DNA from: JAQVEM01 sp964603595
GTDB lineage: Bacteria > Actinomycetota > Humimicrobiia > Humimicrobiales > Humimicrobiaceae
Reading direction: 5' to 3'
NCBI GenBank assembly: GCA_964603595.1
Contig: CAZRVN010000002.1
Location: 1 to 64,000 of the forward strand
DNA: 64,000 nucleotides
Numbering within the stretch: the first letter of the stretch is position 1; each line of letters begins with the position of its first letter. The notes under the pieces were generated by a model. It had not been told where the DNA came from. It made no database searches and saw only the letters and a list, made by a program, of their open reading frames with translations. This document shows, in pieces, positions 1 through 7,830 of the stretch. The position numbers and the translations under genes were made by a program.

Positions 1-72
1 CTCGGCTTATAGGCTAACTCCAACTAATTATCCAGTTTATTTTAATGAAGAATTATTTAATATAAAAAATCA

Positions 73-942
73 CTATTTTTTCTTAATGGAAATACTTATT
101 ATTGCCAGTAAAAGGAACACCACGCCTGTTACAGCTAAAACAATCAGATTAATAGAAGGAGAAAGCTCCTTATCACCGAAGAAAAACACGACTCCCATTG
201 TCTGTTTGAAGCTTACCAGAATCTCTTCGGGTGCATTTGCGAAAGCTCTGGATAATGGTTCATCCATCATTATCTGCCTGAATAGTGACGCTGCATGGCT
301 TATGGGAAATATTTTTATTATGGTCTGAACGGTAGACGGAAAAGAACCGATTGGGATATATATTCCGGTTAAAAAACCGATGAGAGTTCCAATTACCGTA
401 CTTGCGGTAGCAAAGGCATTGCTGCTCTTAAAGAAAGTTACCATAAAAAATACCATTGATGTACCTGCGAAAACCGATAGCATCATCACCCCCATCAACT
501 TTAACAGGGGAATAAACCCGAGGAGCTCTCCGCCGTTTGCAAGTATATAAATTTCAGCCAGTACCAGTGCTGCAATACTCATGATAATGCCGATTATAAA
601 AGAACTTGCCAGATATCCGCAGACAAGGTGTGAGCGTTTTAGAGGGGCCGAATAAAAATCCTTTAGAATCTTATTCGTTCTATCCTCAACCATGATGCCG
701 ACAGCACCCATAGTTGTAGTTATTGAAGTAACTGAGAGTATGCCTGCCATAATCCAGCTGTCGATAATAAATCGTGTGTTTTCTCCTAGGAGGTCTTTCA
801 AATCATTAACCATCATATTGCCCAGAAAAAGAACATACAGACCTATTATTATTAAAACGGCAAGAAGAGAGAAAAAGACTGATGTTCTATCGCGGAAAAA
901 AAGCTTGAGGTTTCTTTTTGCTAAATTAAGCACTGTACCCAT
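73..942 (-). CDS. ABC-2 type transporter permease
   Basis: This is a membrane subunit of an ABC exporter of the ABC-2 family, which moves drugs, lipids or polysaccharides out of the cell. The 289-residue protein has a first membrane segment near residues 20-42, a soluble loop, then five more hydrophobic segments, the usual six-helix ABC-2 layout. Its ATG directly abuts the stop codon of the ATPase gene 943-1872, so the two are translationally coupled and form one exporter. The substrate cannot be read from the sequence. The DrrB-like type is likely because the partner resembles DrrA. Confidence 0.9.
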   Translation of the reverse strand: MGTVLNLAKRNLKLFFRDRTSVFFSLLAVLIIIGLYVLFLGNMMVNDLKDLLGENTRFIIDSWIMAGILSVTSITTTMGAVGIMVEDRTNKILKDFYSAPLKRSHLVCGYLASSFIIGIIMSIAALVLAEIYILANGGELLGFIPLLKLMGVMMLSVFAGTSMVFFMVTFFKSSNAFATASTVIGTLIGFLTGIYIPIGSFPSTVQTIIKIFPISHAASLFRQIMMDEPLSRAFANAPEEILVSFKQTMGVVFFFGDKELSPSINLIVLAVTGVVFLLLAIISISIKKK

Positions 943-1872
943 TTAATCTGTGTCCTCTCTAATAGAATGGCCGGTGATTTTTACAAAGGCATCGTCCATG
1001 CTTCCGCTTGTAACCTCAAAACCTGATATAAGATTCTGGACTTTATTAACCAGGGGTAATGCGCCGAGCGTATCCGGGATATGGATGATTAAAGCTCCTC
1101 CGGATATACTAAATTCTATATTTAACTTCTTTAACAGGTCTTTGAGCTTATCAATGTCTGCAGTAACAAGTTTCAGCATATCCATACTATACTTTGCACG
1201 GAGTTCGGATGGAGTTCCGCTAGCAGAAATTAATCCGTTATCAATTATTGCTACGTAATCGGCTCTGGCGGCTTCTTCCATATAGTGTGTTGTTAGAAAT
1301 ACTGTCATGCCGGTTTCACTCTGTAAATTTCGGATTGTATCCCATACACTTTTACGGGTCTGGGGGTCAAGGCCTGTAGTTGGTTCATCAAGAAAAAGAA
1401 TTTTTGGTGTATTGACCAGAGCTCTTGCTATATCAGCTCTGCGGCGCTGCCCGCCTGAAATCTTTCCATAAGGGCGATTAAGAAAATTTCCGACACCGGT
1501 AGCTTCTATTGCTATTTTGATTGAGTCCGAGAGCTCTTTTTTCCCAATACCATAAAAACTTCCCCTGACATAAAGGTTTTCTTTTACGGTTAACAGATTA
1601 TCAAGGGTATTGTCCTGAAAAACTATTCCGATATCCTTTCTAATTTTATCATCCTCTCTACCGAGTGTGTAGCCATTGATAACGATCTGACCGCTGTCAG
1701 GTTTAAGAAGTGTGCAGATAATATCAATAGTGGTGGTTTTTCCTGCTCCATTGGGTCCCAGGAATGCAAATAGCTCGCCTTCCCTTACATGAAAATCTAT
1801 GCTTCTTACAGCTTTAACACTTCTATAACTTTTTATTAACCCGGTTACATTTATTATATTTTTTGAAGGCAT
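943..1872 (-). CDS. ABC-2 exporter ATP-binding protein, DrrA-like
   Basis: This is the ATPase that powers the exporter whose permease follows immediately downstream. The 309-residue protein shows Walker A (GPNGAGKT, about residue 40), signature (ISGGQRRRADIARAL, about 139), Walker B (ILFLDEPTTGLDP) and the switch histidine (LTTHYMEEA). A C-terminal extension of about 80 residues is typical of the DrrA/CcmA-like ATPases. The gene is first in a two-gene operon. It is divergent from the PadR gene at 2166, and PadR proteins often control such exporters, so control by that regulator is possible but only inferred. Confidence 0.93.
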   Translation of the reverse strand: MPSKNIINVTGLIKSYRSVKAVRSIDFHVREGELFAFLGPNGAGKTTTIDIICTLLKPDSGQIVINGYTLGREDDKIRKDIGIVFQDNTLDNLLTVKENLYVRGSFYGIGKKELSDSIKIAIEATGVGNFLNRPYGKISGGQRRRADIARALVNTPKILFLDEPTTGLDPQTRKSVWDTIRNLQSETGMTVFLTTHYMEEAARADYVAIIDNGLISASGTPSELRAKYSMDMLKLVTADIDKLKDLLKKLNIEFSISGGALIIHIPDTLGALPLVNKVQNLISGFEVTSGSMDDAFVKITGHSIREDTD

Positions 1873-2104
1873 ATTAGAGCTTTCTTTAAAATTGAAAATA
1901 TAATTCTTTTAATTAATTTGAAAATAAATATTTATTCTGATATAAAAAGTTCGAATGCTTTAAGAGATTATAAATTATCCAATTGCAAATGCAATTTGTT
2001 TCTTTTATTACTTTTTTGTAAGTGTGTTTGATGCAGGAATTAATGCTTAAAGCGCCATCCGACAGTAGCTGATAAAGAAGAACATAAAATATTTTATCAA
2101 TACC

Positions 2105-2133
2105 TTGCAATGCATGATACCTTGTGATATGAT
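2105..2133 (+). promoter_or_regulatory. Predicted sigma-A type promoter for the padR envelope module
   Basis: A -35 element TTGCAA (2105-2110) and a -10 element TATGAT (2128-2133) are separated by 17 bases. They lie about 32 bases before the padR start at 2166, in the divergent gap between the exporter operon and the PadR module. The rest of the 293-base gap holds nothing else I can support. Confidence 0.55.
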
Positions 2134-2165
2134 GTAGCCAATTTTAATAAAGGAGATGCTTGCTT

Positions 2166-2489
2166 ATGAATATACAATTTAAAAAGGGAGTACTGGAGCT
2201 ATGTGTTCTTACCCTGCTGGCAAAGAAAAATCATTACGGCTACGAGCTGGTAAATGAAATATCCAGGAGCATAGCTATTTCAGAGGGGACAATTTATCCG
2301 CTGTTAAGACGCCTTAAAAATGATGGCTATGTTACAACTTACCTTGAAGAATCAAAGGAAGGAGCCCCACGTAAATACTATAAGTTGACCGGTGATGGCA
2401 AAAAAATGGAAAAAGAGCTCAGGGAGGAATGGTTAACTTTTGTAAAAAAAGTAAATAGTTTTTTAAAAGGCGGTGTAAAGGATGAATAA
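2166..2489 (+). CDS. PadR family transcriptional regulator
   Basis: This is a small winged-helix repressor of the PadR family, about 107 residues. The family hallmarks are present: an N-terminal LTLLAKKNHYGYEL helix, the segment SEGTIYPLLRRLKNDGYV that forms the recognition helix, and the wing with KYYKLT. The ATG at 2166 is preferred because AGGAG at 2151-2155 lies 10 bases upstream; an in-frame TTG at 2160 is too close to it. The gene overlaps the next one by 8 bases. PadR-HAAS pairs are a known arrangement in which the regulator controls the adjacent membrane protein genes. Confidence 0.92.
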   Translation: MNIQFKKGVLELCVLTLLAKKNHYGYELVNEISRSIAISEGTIYPLLRRLKNDGYVTTYLEESKEGAPRKYYKLTGDGKKMEKELREEWLTFVKKVNSFLKGGVKDE

Positions 2490-3057
2490 AAATGATTTTA
2501 TAAAAAAGCTCTCATCATATCTTGGAAGGATTCCAGAAGAGGAAAAGCAGGATGTAATAAATGATTTTGAGGAACATTTCAAGGAGGGGCTTTTAGAAGG
2601 AAGGACAGAAGAAGATATAGCAGATTCGCTGGGAGACCCAAAAGCACTGGCAAACCAACTGAGGGCAAGCATACTGCTGGGCGAAGCGGAAAAAACCACG
2701 TCAGCGGCAAATATAACAAGAGCTGTTTTTGCTACACTTGGAATGGGATTTTTTAATCTGGTCTTCGTACTTGGGCCATTTGTTGCCATATTCGGTGTTG
2801 TAGTGGCTCTGTTTGCTTCATCTATCGGTATAACCGCAACAGGGATTGCACTATTTTTCGCGTCAATTTTTGGACCTTTAATACAACAATATTTCGTGCT
2901 GGGTATAAACACGGCAGTGGCAATATTTTCATCAATGGGGGTAACCTGCCTGGGTATATTATTCTTTATCGGTAATGTGTATCTTGTCAGGATACTGTAC
3001 AGGTTATTTTTAAGATATATAAGGTTTAATTTGAGAATAGTAAAGGGAAGGAAATAA
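2482..3057 (+). CDS. HAAS/DUF1700 domain membrane protein
   Basis: The 191-residue protein starts with the HAAS (DUF1700) domain: a three-helix acidic segment of about 60 residues ending in EEDIADSLGDPKALANQLR, which is the family signature. After this come three to four hydrophobic segments (about 75-175). The family occurs next to PadR regulators in Firmicutes and Actinobacteria and is thought to act as a membrane sensor or partner of the regulator. It is co-transcribed with padR, with an 8-base overlap, and only 3 bases separate it from the DUF4097 gene. The precise function is unknown. Confidence 0.88.
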   Translation: MNKNDFIKKLSSYLGRIPEEEKQDVINDFEEHFKEGLLEGRTEEDIADSLGDPKALANQLRASILLGEAEKTTSAANITRAVFATLGMGFFNLVFVLGPFVAIFGVVVALFASSIGITATGIALFFASIFGPLIQQYFVLGINTAVAIFSSMGVTCLGILFFIGNVYLVRILYRLFLRYIRFNLRIVKGRK

Positions 3058-3060
3058 AAA

Positions 3061-3963
3061 ATGAAGTTCAACATTAAAAAATTTGTCTTATGGATTACAG
3101 CTTTTATGTTCGGATGTTTTATTACAGCAGGCGCTATTATGGCAGTAATAGGAAACTTATCTCTGACGGTAGGAGATGTAGATGATTCAAAGACTTTTAA
3201 AGCTTCAGAGATAAACGAGATTTATATAGATGTAACAAGCACGGATATAAATATAACTGAAGCGGAAGGAGACGAAATATTAGTAAATTTCTCCGGGGAA
3301 GTTTCTACAAACAGAAAAATGGACCTGCCAGAGCTAGTTGCCTATAAAACCGGGGATGAGCTGCATGTGGAAATTAAAAGGCCGGCGACATTTTTATTAG
3401 GGATAAACATTTGGAGAACAAGACTTGATATATATATCCCGAGAGATTCGCTGGAAGTTCTGGAAATAGATACCGTATCGGCAGATGCAGGGATAGCAGC
3501 CCTGGATGTGGGAAGGTTTGGCTTTAGTTCTACATCAGGAGACTTTAATGGCAGGGGGTTGATTGCGGATAGCATAAAGCTAAATTCGACTTCAGGAGAT
3601 TTTATCCTGGAAGATTATACAGGTGATTTAAATATCCATACTACATCAGGTGATCTTATGCTGGAAGATGGAACCCTGAATGAAAATATTGGAATAACTA
3701 CAGTATCCGGTGACGTATATATAGAGCAGGAGGATTCAAGCAATATGGATATAAGGACCACATCAGGAGAAGTGGGTATTAATCTATCTAAAGATGCCAG
3801 GTTTTATCTTAGAATAAGGACCACATCCGGTGATATTGCAAACAGATTCCCAATTCAGATAACATCATCAGGCAGAAAAAGCATGGAGGGGGTTGTTGGA
3901 AGCGAGGAAAACGAAATTGAAATAAGCACTACTTCAGGAGATATCAGTCTGGATTACAGATAA
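3061..3963 (+). CDS. DUF4097 family beta-strand repeat protein
   Basis: The 300-residue protein has one N-terminal membrane segment (about 8-30) followed by an extracytoplasmic beta-rich region. From about residue 155 the motif [ST]T[ST]SGD recurs roughly every 18-20 residues, at least six times, which is the DUF4097 parallel beta-helix pattern. The family is sometimes called putative adhesin, but the typical context is PadR/HAAS envelope-stress operons, and that is what is seen here. It lies between the HAAS gene and a GIN-domain lipoprotein gene that also encodes a repeated beta-helix. The function is not established. Confidence 0.85.
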   Translation: MKFNIKKFVLWITAFMFGCFITAGAIMAVIGNLSLTVGDVDDSKTFKASEINEIYIDVTSTDINITEAEGDEILVNFSGEVSTNRKMDLPELVAYKTGDELHVEIKRPATFLLGINIWRTRLDIYIPRDSLEVLEIDTVSADAGIAALDVGRFGFSSTSGDFNGRGLIADSIKLNSTSGDFILEDYTGDLNIHTTSGDLMLEDGTLNENIGITTVSGDVYIEQEDSSNMDIRTTSGEVGINLSKDARFYLRIRTTSGDIANRFPIQITSSGRKSMEGVVGSEENEIEISTTSGDISLDYR

Positions 3964-4004
3964 AAAGCATCAGTATAATAAAAATTTTAAAAAAAGGAGA
4001 TTAT

Positions 4005-4763
4005 ATGAATAACATTGTTAAAAAAGCAAAGACTGGAAGAGTAATAAGGATAGCACTGACAATTGCCTTAATAAGCATAATTGTTTTATTTACTGTTTCA
4101 TGTAAATGGTCTGTCGGTGTCGTGAGGGGCTCCGGGAATATTATAACCGAAGAGAGGGATGTATCAGATTTTAGCAGGGTGCATCTTTCAGGGACCGGGG
4201 ATTTAATTATTTCCCAGGGGGATGAGGAATCGCTGGTGATAGAAGCAGATGACAACGTGATTCCGCTTATTGAGACAGATGTATTTGGTGGAGAGCTTAC
4301 CATCAGGTTTAAGAGGGGATACAGTTTTGTCCCTAACTCCAGTATGAAGTTCTATCTTACTGTAAAAGAGCTTGATAAAATTTCACTGAGCGGAGCAGGA
4401 AGCATAAGCGGTGAAAATTTTGAGGCAGAAGAGCTGGAATTTGAAATAAGCGGTGCCGGCGATATAGATTTTGATATAAATGCCGAAACTGTTGAAGTTT
4501 ATTTATCAGGAGCAGGTGATATAAGTTTAAGCGGCGAGGTTGAGAGACAGAAGATAAGATTAAGCGGTGCGGGTAAATATGATGGCGAAGACCTTGAAAG
4601 TAAGTTATGTGATATTACTGTTTCAGGAGTGGGCGATGCTACGGTTAATGTAAGCGAAGAACTTGATGTCAATATAAGTGGTATTGGCAATGTTAATTAT
4701 ATCGGGTCTCCACGGGTGGAACAGAAAATTTCAGGACTCGGGAAGATTACGAGCATAGATTGA
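4005..4763 (+). CDS. GIN domain (DUF2807) lipoprotein
   Basis: The 252-residue protein has a basic start, a hydrophobic segment (about 16-32) and a lipobox-like FTVSC near residue 33, so it is probably a lipid-anchored exported protein. The rest is a head GIN domain: repeated SGAG[DS]I / SG.G units about every 18-20 residues, forming a right-handed beta-helix. A GGAG ribosome binding site lies at about 3995. It follows the DUF4097 gene after 41 bases and likely belongs to the same operon. Both proteins share the repeated-strand architecture, which suggests a common envelope role. Confidence 0.85.
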   Translation: MNNIVKKAKTGRVIRIALTIALISIIVLFTVSCKWSVGVVRGSGNIITEERDVSDFSRVHLSGTGDLIISQGDEESLVIEADDNVIPLIETDVFGGELTIRFKRGYSFVPNSSMKFYLTVKELDKISLSGAGSISGENFEAEELEFEISGAGDIDFDINAETVEVYLSGAGDISLSGEVERQKIRLSGAGKYDGEDLESKLCDITVSGVGDATVNVSEELDVNISGIGNVNYIGSPRVEQKISGLGKITSID

Positions 4764-4851
4764 AATTAAATAATATGATGTAGAGATATAAAGAATATTA
4801 CAGGATGATTTGTAATAATTTATAAGTTAAAATAAAAACGGGGAGGAAGAG

Positions 4852-5280
4852 ATGGTTGAAACAGATAAAAAAGAATTAAAGGAAGGGAAGAAGCAGCTGG
4901 AGGGGGTGCTAATACTTTGCTGGATAATGGCTATTCTTACAGGTCTTGCTGTCTTCTCAGGATTTAACTGGGGCTGGGGATCTGCAGGTTTTATTACGAA
5001 ATATATTAATGAACCGTTTACAATTTATGCTGCAAGGGATTTTATTGAAGGTTTGGTTACTTTTCCTGCAAGAATAGTTTATTCTCTGGTTGTTCCTGCT
5101 TTGTATGTTGTAGAGTTGATAGGTATTTATAACAGGCGTTCTTTCGCAATCCCTCTGGGAAGAGCAGTTTTGGTTATAACTATGGTTTTCTTTTTCCCTG
5201 TCGGTACTATAGTGGGAGCAATTTTATGGAAGAGGGTAAACAATGATATTTCCAAGAAACACTTAAATTATGAGGAGTAG
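4852..5280 (+). CDS. Hypothetical membrane protein
   Basis: The 142-residue protein is not recognised. A charged N-terminus rich in K and E (about 20 residues) is followed by three or four hydrophobic segments (about 22-40, 75-100, 105-130) and a charged tail. A strong ribosome binding site (GGGGAGGAAGAG) lies just before the ATG. It sits downstream of the PadR/HAAS/DUF4097/GIN genes on the same strand with an 88-base gap, so it may be the distal part of that operon. No catalytic motif is visible. Confidence 0.7.
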   Translation: MVETDKKELKEGKKQLEGVLILCWIMAILTGLAVFSGFNWGWGSAGFITKYINEPFTIYAARDFIEGLVTFPARIVYSLVVPALYVVELIGIYNRRSFAIPLGRAVLVITMVFFFPVGTIVGAILWKRVNNDISKKHLNYEE

Positions 5281-5390
5281 CACTGTTTTAGAAAGGCCGG
5301 TTATACTGGCTATGTTATTTTAAAAACTGTATTTAAAAAATAAGCTTTTGGGACTTAATTTTAAGAATATAACGGAAGGAGTAAATAATA

Positions 5391-5699
5391 ATGGAAGACA
5401 AAATGAAAGATGAAGAAAAATATAAAATGGCAAAAAAAAGAGTTGAAGAGATTAAGGGATTTTATGCACATCTTTTCTCCTACCTGGGAGTAAATATTGT
5501 CCTTATAGTAATTGATGTTGTTACAGGACCATGGAACTGGTGGTTCTATTGGGTAACAGTATTCTGGGGAATTGGTATTTTCTGGCACGCCATGGGAGTA
5601 TTTGTGTTTCAAAAAATAGCAGGTTCTTCTTGGGAGGAAAAAAAGATAAAAGAGATAATGGATGAGATGGATAATAAAGAAAAAGAGAAAAAGCAGTAG
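5391..5699 (+). CDS. 2TM domain protein
   Basis: The 102-residue protein matches the layout of the 2TM domain family (PF13239 type). A helical N-terminus with AKKRVEEIKGFYAHL leads into two hydrophobic helices (about 25-45 and 52-75) separated by a short turn with GPWNWWFYW, then a basic and acidic coiled tail. Family members are often fused to histidine kinases or encoded near LytTR or PadR systems. Here it is free-standing and follows the envelope module. The ribosome binding site GGAAGGAG lies at about 5375. The function is unknown. Confidence 0.8.
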   Translation: MEDKMKDEEKYKMAKKRVEEIKGFYAHLFSYLGVNIVLIVIDVVTGPWNWWFYWVTVFWGIGIFWHAMGVFVFQKIAGSSWEEKKIKEIMDEMDNKEKEKKQ

Positions 5700-5716
5700 G
5701 GACATATATAGAATTA

Positions 5717-5893
5717 ATGAGCGAGACTGAATTAAATAGTATTGTTTTTGATGTCAAAGATGGCTGGGGTTATATTGATTATGATACAGATGTAAAGCTG
5801 GCAGGGAAATAGGAGCAGATAAGAATTATTACGACCTTGATTTGTTGATAGAGGAAATGAATACAAGGGTATCTATGCTGGAATGCCGCGAAT
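5717..5893 (+). pseudogene. Remnant of a DUF4015 (putative glycoside hydrolase) gene
   Basis: Translation from the ATG at 5717 gives LNSIVFDVKDGWGYIDYDTDVKLA, written here as LNSIVFDVKDGWGYI then DYDTDVKLA, before a TAG at 5810. The adjacent frame continues with EIGADKNYYDLDLLIEEMN, and a third frame gives GIYAGMPRI. Joined over two frameshifts this matches, from memory of the family, the start of the DUF4015 catalytic domain, which reads roughly NAVVIDVKDD.GY..Y.S.VPLA.EIGA then D.D.L..EL...GIY.IARI. Nothing recognisable follows up to 6052, so only about 60 codons of the gene remain. Confidence 0.55.
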
Positions 5894-6058
5894 AAATATC
5901 AGATTGTAGAGAATGCATTAAAGATGAGAAGTGGCGGAAAATAATTCGGGAAAATAATTTCCAGAGGTGTTAAAATAACAAAATGTACCTGGCTGTTCTG
6001 TGGAAACATCCTGAAAATAAATAATAAAATTGATTTTTAAATTAAAGGAAGAGTGATT

Positions 6059-6976
6059 ATGGGTATTACTGAAAATTATAAATACGGTGGATGGGAAAAA
6101 TGTGTGCGTCTGGCTAATGACGAGATAGAAATGGTAATTACAACCGAAGTCGGGCCCAGGATTATCCGGTTTGGTTTTATAAATGATATAAATATTTTAG
6201 GAGAGAAGAAGCAGCAGCAGGGAAAGACCGGGGGAGATGAGTGGATGATATACGGGGGCCACAGACTGTGGCATTCTCCGGAAGATAAGGAACGCACATA
6301 CTTTCCTGATAATGAGGCGGTTAATTATGAATGGAATGGTAAAACCTTAAAAATCATCCAGGATATAGAAGATAACACCGGGATTCAAAAAGAGATGGAA
6401 ATAACATTTGGTTTAAAAAATGATGTAAGGATATTGCACAGGCTGGTTAATAAGAACCTCTGGGGAATAGAAGCGGCACCCTGGGCAATTACAGTAATGG
6501 CAGAAGGAGGAAGGGCAATAATACCACAGGAACCATATAAATCAGGGTATGAGAACCTCGAACCGGTACGTACCCTGGTTCTCTGGTCTTATACCAGGAT
6601 GGCTGATCCCAGGTTTATCTGGGGTGATAAATTTATTCAGTTAAGGCAGGTTCCCGGGGCAGAAGAGAAGCAGAAGATTGGAGCGATGAGTACACTTGGT
6701 TGGCTTGCATATAGTCTTAAAAAATGCCTTTTTATTAAAAGATATAAGCACAAACCGGATGTAAAATACCCTGATTTTGGTGCAAATATAGAAGTTTATA
6801 CAGATTCAGAAGTACTCGAGATGGAAACACTTGGCGGTCTTGGTATTATACCTCCAGGAGGGAGTGCCGAACATATTGAAGAGTGGTTTATCTTCAGGGA
6901 AGAAATGAAAGAGGATGAAGAATTTTTAGAGAGGAAATTAATCCCTATAGTAGAGGGGACAGATAGGAGATTATAG
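6059..6976 (+). CDS. Aldose 1-epimerase-like / galactose mutarotase-fold protein
   Basis: The protein of about 305 residues is all-beta in character and resembles carbohydrate-binding mutarotase-fold proteins. Early on it has EMVITTEVGPRIIRFGF, then GGHRLWHSPE with the histidine of the sugar site, and later an IEVYTDSEVLEMETLGG strand typical of the fold. Such proteins bind or epimerise sugars, but the catalytic pair cannot be assigned with certainty. The ATG at 6059 is chosen because AAAGGAAGAG sits 6 bases upstream; a GTG at 6053 is an alternative. It stands alone between a pseudogene and a long non-coding stretch. Confidence 0.65.
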   Translation: MGITENYKYGGWEKCVRLANDEIEMVITTEVGPRIIRFGFINDINILGEKKQQQGKTGGDEWMIYGGHRLWHSPEDKERTYFPDNEAVNYEWNGKTLKIIQDIEDNTGIQKEMEITFGLKNDVRILHRLVNKNLWGIEAAPWAITVMAEGGRAIIPQEPYKSGYENLEPVRTLVLWSYTRMADPRFIWGDKFIQLRQVPGAEEKQKIGAMSTLGWLAYSLKKCLFIKRYKHKPDVKYPDFGANIEVYTDSEVLEMETLGGLGIIPPGGSAEHIEEWFIFREEMKEDEEFLERKLIPIVEGTDRRL

Positions 6977-7610
6977 AAAGTTGTCGTGCTTAAAAAATTA
7001 TATTGTAACAGGTAACTTAGGATATCTCCGCCAAGTTTTTTAAGGGTATAGAAGAGCAGTCTTTAATAGCAGTAAAATTTTTGGGTATTTTTAGAAACAA
7101 ATTATAATGCTTTGTTATAAAGCTCAATTATTATATTTATATAATTAAAGTGGATATCTTTAAGGATTGTATATCAAATAATTAAATATAGGTTGATGGC
7201 ATGTAACGGAAATAGTTTCATATATGTTATTTATTTCTTCTCTGCCATCTTGTTTTTTTAAGCATTTTTTTATGCTTTTTCTTTCTCATTTTTTTTCTTC
7301 TCTTTTTAATAATCGAGCTCATAATACATCCCTGGTTCAAGTATATTTATAAAATAAAAGAAATTATAAAAATTTTATACATTTTACGAGTAAGTCATTA
7401 TATCAGAAATAGTTATGTTATTGTATTATTAAATAAAAAAATTTTTTTATTTAAGCTAAATTACTCTTTAGAATTATTTTTTAAGAAATTTGCTGCCTAT
7501 TCTGGTATGCATGGGTTCTATCTAACTTTTACAAACATTGTTTTGCTAATTATTATATATTTACTTGATTTTAAAGGAGCAAAAAATTATTAATTAAGGA
7601 GAATAACCTA
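6977..7610. other. Non-coding AT-rich stretch upstream of the nrdJ promoter
   Basis: About 630 bases without a credible gene on either strand. The stretch is very AT-rich with many short homopolymer runs. The only structure I can support is a terminator-like hairpin at 7195-7259 and a smaller A/T hairpin followed by T-rich sequence at 7260-7285. I see no RNA gene family that I recognise. Confidence 0.5.
7195..7259 (+). terminator. Possible intrinsic terminator
   Basis: GATGGCA (7195-7201) pairs with TGCCATC (7243-7249). An inner GAAATA/TATTTC pair can extend the structure across the loop, and the stem is followed by TTGTTTTTTTA. It lies about 220 bases after the mutarotase-like gene. A second weak hairpin, AAGCAT/ATGCTT at 7260-7277 with T-rich sequence behind it, follows directly. 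Confidence 0.4.
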
Positions 7611-7639
7611 TTGACATACAATATATAGTATATTATTAT
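7611..7639 (+). promoter_or_regulatory. nrdJ promoter
   Basis: A consensus -35 TTGACA (7611-7616) and a -10 TATTAT (7634-7639) are spaced by 17 bases. The predicted transcription start near 7646 gives nrdJ a leader of about 185 bases. The spacer of this promoter contains a near-perfect NrdR box. Confidence 0.75.
7616..7631 (+). promoter_or_regulatory. NrdR box 1
   Basis: The 16-base sequence ATACAATATATAGTAT matches the known NrdR consensus acaCwAtATaTwGtgt at every conserved core position from the C at 7619 to the G and T at 7628-7629. It lies between the -35 and -10 elements of the nrdJ promoter, so bound NrdR would block RNA polymerase. The nrdR gene itself is present at 20406-20861. Confidence 0.75.
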
Positions 7640-7647
7640 ATTTATGT

Positions 7648-7663
7648 ACACAATATATGATAA
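7648..7663 (+). promoter_or_regulatory. NrdR box 2 (degenerate half)
   Basis: The sequence ACACAATATATGATAA begins exactly 32 bases after box 1 and keeps the left half of the NrdR consensus (acaCAATATAT) but departs from it in the right half. NrdR boxes normally come in pairs about three helical turns apart, so the position supports the call although the match is weaker. It covers the predicted transcription start. Confidence 0.6.
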
Positions 7664-7676
7664 GTGGAAGCAGTCC

Positions 7677-7760
7677 CTCTTAAGAGATTAAGTAGCAAAT
7701 TTCAGGAGAGCAAAAAGCGATTACAAAACTTTTGCCCTTATTTGTGCTCTCTTTATTCTG
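7677..7760 (+). promoter_or_regulatory. Structured nrdJ leader with alternative hairpins
   Basis: After a 10-base palindrome CTCTTAAGAG (7677-7686), GAGAGCA (7706-7712) can pair with TGCTCTC (7745-7751). GCAAAAAG (7710-7717) can instead pair, with one bulge, with CTTTTGC (7729-7735). The two pairings share 7710-7712, so they compete. I see no cobalamin riboswitch B12 box. The element could be a regulatory switch or simply leader structure. Confidence 0.4.
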
Positions 7761-7830
7761 GAAGTTAAGTTTTGAAGTAGTTATTTGGTTTTTTAGATTA
7801 TTAATTAAGAAATTATGGAGGTATTAATTA

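Noticed and set aside
1913..2110. 65-codon minus-strand frame between the exporter and padR
   Set aside because: It has no ribosome site and no recognisable composition, and it covers the padR promoter.
2463..3074. 203-codon antisense frame over the HAAS gene
   Set aside because: It is a shadow of the HAAS protein gene, which has family motifs and operon context.
7640..7830. Cobalamin riboswitch before the B12-dependent nrdJ
   Set aside because: The B12 box and conserved GCCACTG-type segments are absent; only unassigned hairpins are seen.
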